Shown here: in pieces, positions 11,975 to 22,395 of the stretch
How the letters are laid out: every line of letters starts with the position of its first letter
How positions within the stretch are numbered: position 1 is the stretch's first letter
Assembly: GCF_008831285.2 (NCBI RefSeq)
Contig: NC_045140.1
Coordinates: 27,732,131 to 27,796,130 of the forward strand
Reading direction: 5' to 3'
From: Nymphaea colorata
Taxonomy: Eukaryota; Streptophyta; Magnoliopsida; Nymphaeales; Nymphaeaceae
DNA length: 64,000 bases
Notes under the pieces: generated by a model
The model's database searches: none
Seen by the model: the letters and a program-made list of their open reading frames with translations, nothing else
Told to the model about the DNA's origin: nothing
Program-made: the position numbers and the translations under genes

Positions 11975-12560
11975 TCAGGAGGACTGTTCTCCAATTTTTT
12001 TTCCCTTCCTGCAACACTCGTCTTCTATTCTCCTGTCTCCCTCTGCTGCTTTTCTTGAAAATCTATTTCATTTGATGCAATTCAATTGTTCTGAGACCAA
12101 ATGTAACTCCTTTATCTGTTTCCTTAGTTGCTTTGGTTTTTGTTGCTATTGCAGACGTGTCTGTTCAATGTTAAACATTCATTGGACGGATGTAAGCAGA
12201 AGGTAAAGAAGCTGCTGCAAGAAATAAATGGTGGGTGATATTCTTCAAGTTCTTCATGACAATGAATGTTAACTTTGAACAGACCTATTTCTTGCATCAG
12301 CTTCTTTACCTTCTGCTGATATCCATGCTGATATCCATGACAGTGAAGATTAACTTTGAACAGACACATCTGCAAGAGCAACAAAGAAAGCAACTCAAAA
12401 ATCAGATAAAGGATCTAGATTTAGGCTCGGAACAACTAAATGGAATCAAATGAAATAGATTTTCAAGAAAAGCAACAGAGAGAGACAGGATAATAGAGGA
12501 TGAATATTATGGACGCAGAAGAAAGAAGAAACAGGAGAAGGGGCTCCCCGGAGTAGCCCC
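11975..12560. repeat. Large inverted repeat (foldback)
   Basis: The left arm, about 11975-12226, is the imperfect reverse complement of the right arm, about 12286-12560, around a spacer of about 59 bases. Clear matched blocks are tcctgtctc (12031) with gagacagga (12482), ttttcttgaaaatctatttc (12051) with its complement near 12453-12472, cctttatctg near 12110 with cagataaagg near 12404, and gctgctgcaagaaata (12211) with tatttcttgcatcagc (12286). A gaacagac-type word with its flank also recurs around the centre, so a smaller repeat is nested in the larger one. RNA from either strand would fold into a long imperfect hairpin. The foldback fills the place where copy 2 should carry defensin exon 2. 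Confidence 0.8.
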
Positions 12561-12967
12561 TGACATGTTTGATAGCACGGGGAAACACTGTAGACTGGTT
12601 GAATCACGATTTCTTATTTTCCGAGCATTAAGCATTTTTTGTAATTTTTTCAAATCCATTATTTTTCATTAAATATTAAAAAAAGGGACGTGCATATTTT
12701 TTTTTCGAAATAATATGTTCTCCTCTAACTCTCTTCCATCTGGGTTCCGAAGCTGCCTGCAGAAAAAAAAACAAGCAGATACTTGTTCTGAAAACAAGAG
12801 CATCTTGGCAAACTTAATTTGAAACGACAGTGTAGGATAGAAATCCTTCACTTCACTTTTCCGTTTGAGTCTTCAAATTTTAAAATCCAATCCAAGAATG
12901 TAGCATGGGTCCTTTCTCAGAGACTCATTGGACGTATCATACGCGTCAAAGGGGACATTTTCGCACT

Positions 12968-13350
12968 CTGGTCTATATTTGATGTTGACGATGCAATCTA
13001 GATGGTTCATTTTATGAGGGATCACTCCTTGAGTTGATATAGTCCGGCGCCCAAGTAATTAAAGTCATTAAATGTATATCTGAATCCGAATCTCAATCTG
13101 AATTAGAATTTTGAACTGAATTTGGTTGTTTCTCAAAATGTAAGGGCATTAGATAAAGGATATTGTTTAAAAATAAATCTAATTTGAATCTGATCGGATA
13201 CTTTTAGAACAGTTCAACCACATATCTGATCCAAATCAGATGTTTTGACATCCTTACCAAAAGTGTCACATTCTTACACCAAGTGGAGGGCCAACTGCTA
13301 CAAAATAATAAGCCGTGCAACTTGTACCAAGTTTGAGATTAAGCAGATAT
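12968..13350 (+). repeat. Segmental duplication, copy 2, 3' block
   Basis: Similarity to copy 1 resumes at gatgcaatctagatggttcatt (compare 8409 onward) and continues through gttgatatagtccggcg, the aatctgaat-rich stretch, gggcattagat (compare 8909), and the cacattcttacacca and aataagccgtg blocks (compare 9148 and 9192). Internal deletions make it shorter than copy 1. Confidence 0.7.
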
Positions 13351-13600
13351 ATAGACACACACATATACCTACAGAGCAATTCAACCACATTTCAACAATG
13401 CTGAAAAAAAGCAACCTCAAAATCGGATGTTTAGATTTTCAACCAAAAAGTAGAATGATTTTGTTCGTGTTTTAAGTTTCAAGGCACGGGAGAATCAACG
13501 TCTTAAGTCAGGGACAGGGATGGTGCAGATAGTTTTGAAAAACATCTCCGCAGTCCAATTTAAGATCCATCAGATTTACTTACAGAAAAGCCAAACAACA

Positions 13601-14840
13601 TCAGCTGATAGGAAGGGGAATCCGATCATCGCTGGCCACATTAATTATCTGAGCGCCTAGAAATATACGACCTTTATGGGCATGGGTATGAAGGTCACAA
13701 TCATTGGGGACAAAATATACCACCTTTATCATATCATTAGTGGCTACTTGAGGTTGGATTAAGCCAAAAAGTTCCGACAGGATGAACTCGGGAACTGAAG
13801 GTAGCGGTGCTTTTTGCAAATCATTGACCAAGCAAACGAAAAAGACTAATTTAATCACAATTATGAATGAAGGCCCCGTTTAGATGTTCTATCAATGCTG
13901 TCATAAGATCTGGACATACGTTCATGTTGTATCTTTGTGGGTTTCTGCTTTTTTTCGCAGACCCTCCACCATTGATACTGGATAGCTTTATTTTGCTGCA
14001 AATTTCTTGCTCTACAGATTTTGTTTCTACCATTTCTACCTGATGCCCGGCACTTAAGAAATGTCGGCTAAAGTCATATATAGTCAATATGTAACTTTTA
14101 ATTACATCAGATAGCAAGGCAGTGGTTACAGCAAAATATCTGCTGCCCATTGGGAGGTGATGAGGACTAGAGGTGGCAATCATGCGTTCTACACCAATAC
14201 ATAGTGACTTATCGACCATGGGAAGCTTTGAATTATTGTGATCATTCAAGTGATCTGATTTCACTGCTTCAGCTCCAAAAGAAACCAAAATCTCCTTCCT
14301 CACCACCTTGCATTCAATGTGGACAACCTCACCATTTATGTAACTTTGTTTGGTTGGCATGCTTTTCACAAACAGGGAAACAGGTTCTGATGAGAGGAAA
14401 TAATCGTAGCCATTTTCAATGATTGCTTCGTGGTGCCCTCTTGAATAACACACAAAAGTAGCAATCCCATTCACCGCCAACCTCCATGCAGCCAAAAGAA
14501 ATCTTATCCTTGTCTATCTGTTAAAATAAAGTTCAACAAGATTTGAGTGCTAAACATTGAAACTAACCAAATTTATCATCTGAACATGGCAAAAGCTGAA
14601 TACTGTTCCTCAAGCTTGAGTATTGCACACAACCTTTTAACCAATTCGTTTGTCCATTTCAAATCCTTTTAGAAGCGTCACTATGCAGCTTCAGCTTTTG
14701 AACACTGATCTTAGAGATGAGAATGGTGCTGAATGCCAAGACAGGTAAACCCCTTTGTCAGCAAGAATTTGCAAAGACTGCACTAATATCACCTTCACTG
14801 TTGTTTGCACATCCAGAAGAGAATCGGGGGAAATAAACAA
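13601..14840 (-). pseudogene. Frame-broken copy of an unrecognised gene
   Basis: A long open stretch (13851-14513, minus) reads as ordinary globular protein (blocks AAWRLAVNGIATFVCYSRG and HIECKVVRKEILVSFGAEA). A one-base frame change near 13851 leads into another coding-like stretch ending RIPLPIS-stop at 13601. Upstream, 14584-14830 continues protein-like sequence (DVQTTVKVILVQSLQILADK, then KWTNELVKRLCAILKLEEQY) but needs two frame changes and has no room for normal introns. There is no convincing ATG. From memory it is reminiscent of the FIGL1-interacting protein (FLIP) family of recombination regulators, but I cannot verify this and do not name it. It is most likely a decayed or partly retro-copied duplicate; sequencing errors in a real gene are the alternative. 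Confidence 0.45.
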
Positions 14841-15396
14841 TTAGGTGATTTCAAAGGTTACATGATAACACCATTCCAAAACTTTGAGGGATGCAAGATG
14901 GATTCGGTTTCTCAAGCGGAAGTCTTAATTAGGAAAACAGTACGTTGCATCAATTCCCATGCAGTATGAAGAAACAACATGAAACAGCGAGATCTGGTTT
15001 AGGACGTAACATGCAGTATAAAGGCAAGCGGGAGTCTTGCCTTTGCATGTTGTAATTGTTTACTTTTTTTCATTTTTGCAGCGAGATCTGGTTTCACGTT
15101 ATTTAACATCCGATGTTTATGATATTCTTCCAATCATACACAACAATGAAGTAAACTTTGTTCGAACTTGAAAAACATACTTGATACGGATACCGCCGAG
15201 AAGATGTAGTCCGAATTGTGTGAACTTGATCAACTTCCATTGGTCTAATAGGTTCAGATTTCTTGTATCCTTGTTCTACAGTCTGCTTATCAAAACACCG
15301 CAGTGATTTTTTGTTTAACAAAGCTAATGATGATAATTAATCAGATAACCTTAATTAAAGTTTGGTATCAATGGGAAATATTACAAAGTCCATTCA

Positions 15397-15440
<44 letters not shown>

Positions 15441-16360
15441 AAGATAGAAAAATTAGAACTAGCCCATTGGTATATAAAGCTGGATGACAAAATTTAAAAA
15501 AAATTGTTATTAAAAACATCTTGCAATAGAAGCACTACTAATGGTTTATTATGGCAAGCGACAGTGTACGATGTTTTTAGTAGCGGCTTATGTCACATTT
15601 AGCCGTGCTTTTACATATTTAGCCGTCGGAAAACATTCTATGGCCGGTACATTTCCATGTTTCTGTATAAGATCAGATGGTGGAAATCAAATTAGAAGAG
15701 TAGAAACATAATTGTATTTTTAAGAAACTGAAATACCCTTTAAAGAAAACAGGTGGTATGGATTAAGGAAACTCATTTTTTTCTTCCTTCGGAAGGCATT
15801 TTACTCTCTTAAAAGTACAATTAAGTTTCTAAAACTCAATATTCATGATCTTATTTAAATTAATGGTCTAAATAATTCTCATAAAGTATAACATATATAA
15901 ATGCTTTGCTACACAAAGCACCCAACCGAGCAGTCGCTCAATTCATGCATCGACATTTTATCGGCAACAGCCTTCCCATTCTCTCTGATTAGTCGCCTAC
16001 CCAGTTGACAAGGGGCATTTTTTATTTTTATATTAAAATTTGTGATTTTTTTATTAAAAATTATGGCTTCTCCTCCCTCTTTTTCTCACTCTTTTTGTAT
16101 ATATTAGGACCGCTAAAAAATTGTAAATTGACCATATAATTATATTTTATAACTCCAGTTGCAATCAAATTTCAATAAATTTTACTCTTAACAAATTTAT
16201 ATCTTTTTCATTTATTTATATAGTTAAACTTATAAAAAAATTAACTTTGGGCACTAGAAAAATACATTAACTAGAGTTAGCTGAACTATTTGTTAGTTTG
16301 AGGTCGATCGCGTCTCGCATCATTGTCATATCGTGTCAATGTGATTTGGAGAGGGACTTC
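14841..16360. other. Intergenic, no gene seen
   Basis: AT-rich sequence between the broken gene copy and ERH. It holds a (TC)n(TA)n microsatellite at 15399-15440 and two occurrences of a gcgagatctggttt word (about 14986 and 15081). The last few hundred bases are presumably the ERH promoter; I could not pick out a firm TATA box. Confidence 0.5.
15399..15440. repeat. Compound microsatellite (TC)n(TA)n
   Basis: Ten TC units followed by about eleven TA units, intergenic. Confidence 0.95.
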
Positions 16361-16610
16361 TACTCCCAAGCAAAGCAAAGTCTATTGATTCCGTGGAGGG
16401 ACAGTTCCTTCGATTGGCAATAAGAAACCAAAAACCTCGAGGGGCTTCAGTTGGCCCGAAGATATTACCGGAAGGTGTATTGGTGTCCGACAAGGGGGTG
16501 AGAAAGAGATGAAGGGTGAGATGGAGCGTTGCTAATCGTTCTCAGATATTCATTTGAAACCGTTCTACCTCCTTCTCCTGCTCATCGATTAGTCTTTCTG
16601 CAACTCAGAC

Positions 16611-19600
16611 ATGGTAAGCTTTCATTTTACACGATTTTATACGTTTTTCGCTGGAGTTTTTTCATCATCTGGTTCTCTTGATTTCTTTTCTTGTGTTTTT
16701 TTCTTTCTGGTCCGCATTGTTTTTTTTTTTTCGTTATTTAAGCAATTGGGGTTTCTTTTCTTTTTCTTTTTTTCTGGTGGGTTGGTTATGGGCGAGCGAT
16801 TGGTCATCGGGAAAGTGTTCATTTGAGTGCGTAGCGGAGCGGTCTGAAGTGTTAGGACTCTAATCCTGAGGAAGAAGTTGTAACTCTAGTTATTACTGTG
16901 ATGCTGGTTTGTCTGCGATATCTATGCTCATTTTTCCTCTATTATTTGCCCTAAATCCCACCTGTTAGTCGTGATTCCCCTGACTCGGGGTGCGACGTTC
17001 TGCTGCATAGCTTTCTTTTAATCTCCTAAAATCAGGAGCCTGTTTTGCTGCTGCCCTTCAGGATAACTCCTGCTATACTCCTTGCCTGTAGGACGTAAGG
17101 TGTGCTTTTTCCCTTTTTTTCTGGATGTAAGAAGTGGTATGAATTTCCTGAGTGGTGGATGTCAAGTTTCGATCATCTCGAGAATGCTCCACTGAAAAGT
17201 GATGCTCAGATTCCATTTAAGTGTTATTGATGCCCTTTCTGCAGCTGCATGGGATCAAAAGAACTGAGGAGTACCAATTTGGTTTTTATCCAGTTTCTTC
17301 GGAAGCTGAAAGCTATTTTAGGGCTCATTAATATAAGCATATGGCCATGTACATCTAGCTGACTTGAAAATAGGTCAGTAGCCGATGGAGCACTGGGAAA
17401 ACAGCCAGGACTAGGTTCTGTATGGTGCTCCTGAAAACGACATTATCTCTCCTTATCAAGGATGAGTCATACTTTTATAGTGATAACTAACTGCAAAAGA
17501 TTGCCTACATTGTGGCTTAAGCTTTGATTATTGCACTCAAGGAAACTCTGATGACATGGAAAGTAACTGGTATGAAGTTTGAACAATTGTCTTACATGTG
17601 CTGCCCTGATTCATGATTCTGCCGATGAGTGACTTAACTATTTGAGATGCTTATGGACTGATTATTCTGTCACGCCCGTGTTTTTTAAGATCTACTGGTT
17701 TATGCACGAGGCAGATACTTGAGCATGAGATTAAGATAACATGCTTCAGGGGATTAGAAAGATGGTAATCATGAAAAATAGGCATGCTTGGAGTATGCAA
17801 TCTTTATTCCATATATAGCATCCAAACTCCAATTATACGTTTCGGCTGACTGTTCTCAAGAGCAACACAGACCACCTGGTCCTTTGAACTACTTCAGTGC
17901 TGAATGTGCTATTGGTTTATCTTTATTATGTATTTTTTTTTGTTTTTGGTAAACCAGCCAACAATTTGAGCTGCCACCTTCAGACTGTGAAGTAGTTAAA
18001 TGATTGGATCTTGAGAGTTTCATAGATGCACAGATTTTATGAGAGGAAAACATTGCTCTTGAGAAGTGCATTAATGATCATTCTGTTGAATCAACACAGT
18101 AGGGAGATTTAATATGACCACCGAAGCTCTGAGGCATGACATGGAAAAATCTCATTGTACTCAAGTTGAACTTTGATTGTGTTAGACCAACTGTAATAGA
18201 TGGTTGACCATTGTTCATTTCACGTGATTGATTAGCATTGGAAACAGATGGTCTAACATCGAAGATAATTGATGAAAAAAGTTCCTAATTTGGGTTTGTT
18301 GAAGCTTTTGCTTATAATCAGGTTGACCGGAAATTTATTTACTTCCCCCCTCTCTCTCTTGCTCTTTCTCTCCCTATATATATGTGTGTGTGTGTATATA
18401 TATATAATCAGATTAATTGAACTAAGTAACCTTTCACATGGAATTATGCAAATACTTATTTTTTTCCTCATCTCATTGAATTGGAACAGTTATATGGTTG
18501 GTTGATAGCTTGTATTTGTAAATGTTGGATTGGAAATATGAGCTAGAGAATATAATAGCTATACGCCTATACCTTTGTCTTATTTTTGTGAAAGCCAATA
18601 TTTTATTGTTGTAAAGCCATTTGATTTCTTTCATTTAATGACAGGGCAAATAATTTTTTGCATTTGCAAGTCCCAGCCCATAGGTGCTTACATCATATTT
18701 GCTATTTTAAGGCTTTTGCTGGGGAAGATCAATGTTAATTATGGTGATCCTAAAACTTGTCTTTCTTGCTTGCTCTTGGATCTCATTGCAGGCCAATCGG
18801 CACACCATAATACTTATGCAGACATCTCAGAGCAGAGCGACCCGAACGTTCATGGATTATGCTTCCATAAATCAAGCTATGGATGGTACTTTACATATTT
18901 CTAATCCATACTTGTTGCTTTTAAGTAACGGCTTATAATTCGTACCTTTTTTTTTTTTGTTGAAAACATGAGAGAGAACATAAGAATCCATTTGCTAAGC
19001 ACTATACTCAAAGCTTGTAAGTTTGCTGGTGTGTATTACTGGTTGTTCATGTTTGTGTATTTCATCTTATTACAGTAATCATGTGCTATGAGAAACAGCA
19101 ATAGTTCTCATAAATGATACTTTGCCAGTGTTGTGCCTGTAGATGTTCTTTGGGAGTATATCTGTTTCTGAAAGTATCACTTGTGTTTGTTATGTGGCCT
19201 ATTAGTAGACAGAAGGATCTGCTCTGGTGTATCCTGATACTTGATGTTCACGAACATGTCTCCTTTACATGTATCCCCTATCTACACATGATAATAACTA
19301 GTTTCCTATGGGAACTGTTGTCTTCATCTATTTTTTCCATTGATCCTGTGCCAGTGTGATGGTGGTATGACTAGGTGATTCCATATCAAGCTCCAAAAAA
19401 GTATCAAGCTCCATTTTTTTGTTGCTCGGGATATACTGATGTTCTTTTCTGAGTGACTTGCCTCCTGCTATCACATTCTGCTTGTATGCATACATGCATA
19501 TGTGTCAGGTTAGTTTTGGATCCAAGCTTTTTCCCTCTCACAGTTGTAAGATATTCAGGACCCTTTTGATGGGATAACAGAGTATCACAACTAGGGACTA

Positions 19601-20742
19601 GAGAGTTACCAGAGGCATCTGTTCAGCATTTCATATGATACACCTGTTTAAGGATATAGTATAAAGCTTTTTCCTTAGAAGTATGGTTTAGATGTTCACA
19701 AGGCTCCATTTTTGAGAAGCAGTGAAACAGTGTTGTCATTCTCGTATTGGCCATATTGGCATATTTGCCCATCCTTGAAAGGATGTTGAACTGATTAGTT
19801 TTGAAAAGAAAGTTTGTTTTCTGTTCTTAAATGAATTTAAATTACTTATAGAAGTACTTTTTATATGAAAAAATTAGGAAATAGGCTGATATAGCCAATG
19901 CATATCGGCCAATGTGCCATACTGACTTATATGATGTTATTGGCAACACTGCTCGAACACATTTTGGTTTCTCCTAATTTCCTAAATTATTTATCTGGAG
20001 TACTTAATTGCCATTCTAACCTCGGCTGAGTCTCTTGGTAACACTAAATTTCCCTTTCTTCTTAAGTGCCAGCAAAGAGCCATGTCAAGATTCTCCAATT
20101 TGACACCAACAGCAGGTCTAACTATTTAGAAGTCACTGAAATTTCACAAGGATTGTTGAATTCCATATGCACAGCCACATCCGTGTGGCATAGTCAAAGA
20201 TACTTGAGTTAAATGTTCAAGGACATCTCGTTATGGTAGCAGATCCACCGAGCCACCATGCTACTGAAAGTCATTAGCTTCTCTATCATTAGCCAGCATG
20301 AGATCAGCATAGTCACAATAACTATTCTACCCGTTTGCACACACTTCCACTCTTGTCCATTTTTCCATCGCAGCATATTTTTTTTCTTTGGCTTTTGGTA
20401 CTGTAACGATCTTTAAAATCGTTGTTTGATGAACCTTCAGGTATTTGTGAACTTTATGAAAGGAAGCTGAAGGAGTTAAACCCTACCATCCATAACCTTA
20501 CATATGATATTGCAGATTTGTACAATTTCATTGATGGCCTTGCAGACCTAAGCGCTTTGGTGTATGTATCTCCATTCTCTCTCACGAACGTTCTTGTTGT
20601 CTGAATTTCTCAGTCGATTGCTTTCTCATGAGCATGGCTTGATTTCAGGTATGACCATAATATTCAAGCTTACCTACCAAATGACCGACAGTGGATAAAG
20701 CAGCGTGTGCTTCAGCATCTGAGGAGAATGGCTACTCGTTGA
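16611..20742 (+). CDS. ERH: Enhancer of rudimentary homolog
   Basis: Four exons, 16611-16613, 18792-18885, 20441-20561 and 20649-20742, encode 103 residues; ERH proteins are about 104. The product starts MANRHTIILMQTS and carries the family blocks TFMDYASINQAMDGICELYE, LTYDIADLYNFIDGLADLS and LVYDHNIQAYLPNDRQWIK, ending in RMATR. ERH is a small nuclear dimer that acts as a cofactor in transcription, splicing and RNA surveillance in animals and fission yeast; its plant role is less defined. The first coding exon is only the ATG, cut by an intron immediately after it (ATG|GTAAGC), so the second codon lies 2.2 kb away. All splice sites are GT-AG. Introns are 2178, 1555 and 87 bases, and intron 1 holds a CT/TA/TG microsatellite. 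No missing residue or frameshift is seen. Confidence 0.95.
18349..18406. repeat. Mixed CT/TA/TG microsatellite in ERH intron 1
   Basis: A pyrimidine-rich CT stretch passes into short TA and TG runs. It lies in the middle of the 2.2-kb first intron of ERH, well away from splice sites. Confidence 0.9.
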
Positions 20743-22395
20743 TTCAGAGTACCTCTGCGATAAACTATAGTTGTTGCATAAGGAGTTTTGTTAGTGTTTG
20801 GTTTTTATTGGTGAAATATAAAATATGAGATTGTTGTCAAAATATTCATATATTTATCTGAAGAGAATGTACCCTTAGTGGCTTAGAGTTTGTCATTAGC
20901 ATCAGTGCAGTGGAGAGTTTTTTCTTTTTTTTCTTGATTATTTCTGCATTGACAGATGCTTGTGCACTTAGCACTGGAACATGGATGTGAGGAAAGAAGT
21001 TATGCTAATATGTGAAAGAATGCTCCAATATTTATGCATGTATCCTGCACATCTAGACATCTGAATCTTGCAGTCCAGGTCTGGTATGCGATATGGTTGA
21101 GATATTAACCTCTGGGTAACCAGGTCTGTTTCTTCATTAGCGCAAACTTCTAAAGGTACGATCATTATTCTATCGTATTAGATAAACTCGTGTGTGTGTG
21201 TGTGTTGAGAGATGAATTAAACGATGTTTCGTGTTGCTTGACCAAACATCATTGCTTATTAAAGACCAACGTAATGCTTAAACTTCTTTAGTGTTAGCTC
21301 AATAAACACGTTAGGCCAAAACCATAATTGGTGGTGGCGTCTGAATCTAGAAATGCAAGTTTATTGGCAATAGGATACAGAATTGGATCGCGTAAGGTTG
21401 AAATCGCAAGATGGAGACATGAGACTTAAGTTTGTGGTTATGCATCACGTAGTGATCAACAATCAGCGAAGTACAGAGGCATTTCATGTACTAAGCGTTG
21501 GTGACTAACTAGCTAGTTGGACTAGGAGACGTTTAAGTTGAAAGATATCAAAGGTTCAGCGGTCATGTGCATCTTTGAACATGCTTTTTTTCTTTAAGGC
21601 GAAAGATGCCAATTCCCTTGTTCAAAAAGAAGAAGAAAAAGAACCATGAATCCTGAAAAAAAGCATGGTCTTCGTTCAAATCCTGGTGCTTTGAGAGTTT
21701 GTAGGGAGTGAGTGCAGTCCGAAAGCTACTTTGCGGGATCACGCAAGAAAACAAAATGAAAAATAGGAATTTATGGACGGCGTCGGCTATGTTTGTACAA
21801 ATTCTCATGAAGGATGTCATTTTCTTAGAAATTGCTAAAATGTTGGTTAAGTTGACATTTATTATCCATAAAATTTTGTTTATGGGTTTGGGTCCTAACA
21901 CAAAGCTGCGTGTTATTATCTCCAAAAGTTGTTTAAGTGTTGGGCCACAAACACACAGCGACGTGCTAGGTCTCAAGCATGCACCATCCTCTCCTCTTCT
22001 CACTTTATTATTACGAAGTCTGTTATTTTTATTTGCTTTAATTTTCTGCAGATATATTTAACGCGAATCAAGCGATGCGAGGGGCCATACATTTCATTTT
22101 ATGCGGTTCCTATAAATCCTAAAAAGAAGAGAAAAGATAAAGACGAACTCAGAGACGTGAAGCGATTTTTCCAAATTAAAGGCGAACGATTGGTATTTGA
22201 AAGCTTGTAAAAGAAAAATAGCCGGAAAAGAAGCAGCGTGCAAGATGGCTTGTCCTCATGCCTGAAACTGGAAAGAAATCCTCTTCCCCCTTTTCTTTCT
22301 CTCGTGTCTCTTCGTTCTTCCAGTCTATACCTGTTGCAGAGTGGGAGAGGGAGAGGGGGAGAGAGTGGTTGAGCGAAGGACGTTTGTAGTTATTC
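20743..22395. other. Intergenic region with 5' leader of the RING gene at its end
   Basis: The first few hundred bases should hold the ERH 3' untranslated region. A (TG)n run lies at about 21191-21204. Short frames on both strands around 21563-22210 do not resemble protein families. A purine-rich gagagggagaggggg stretch at about 22341-22367 lies in the probable leader of the downstream gene. Confidence 0.5.

Noticed and set aside
12124-12453. Overlapping 89- and 72-codon frames on opposite strands in the foldback
   Set aside because: They mirror each other because the DNA is an inverted repeat; no family resemblance.
16611-16826. 71-codon frame starting at the ERH ATG
   Set aside because: It is read-through of intron 1. 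The ATG is followed by a GTAAGC donor, and the ERH protein resumes at 18792.
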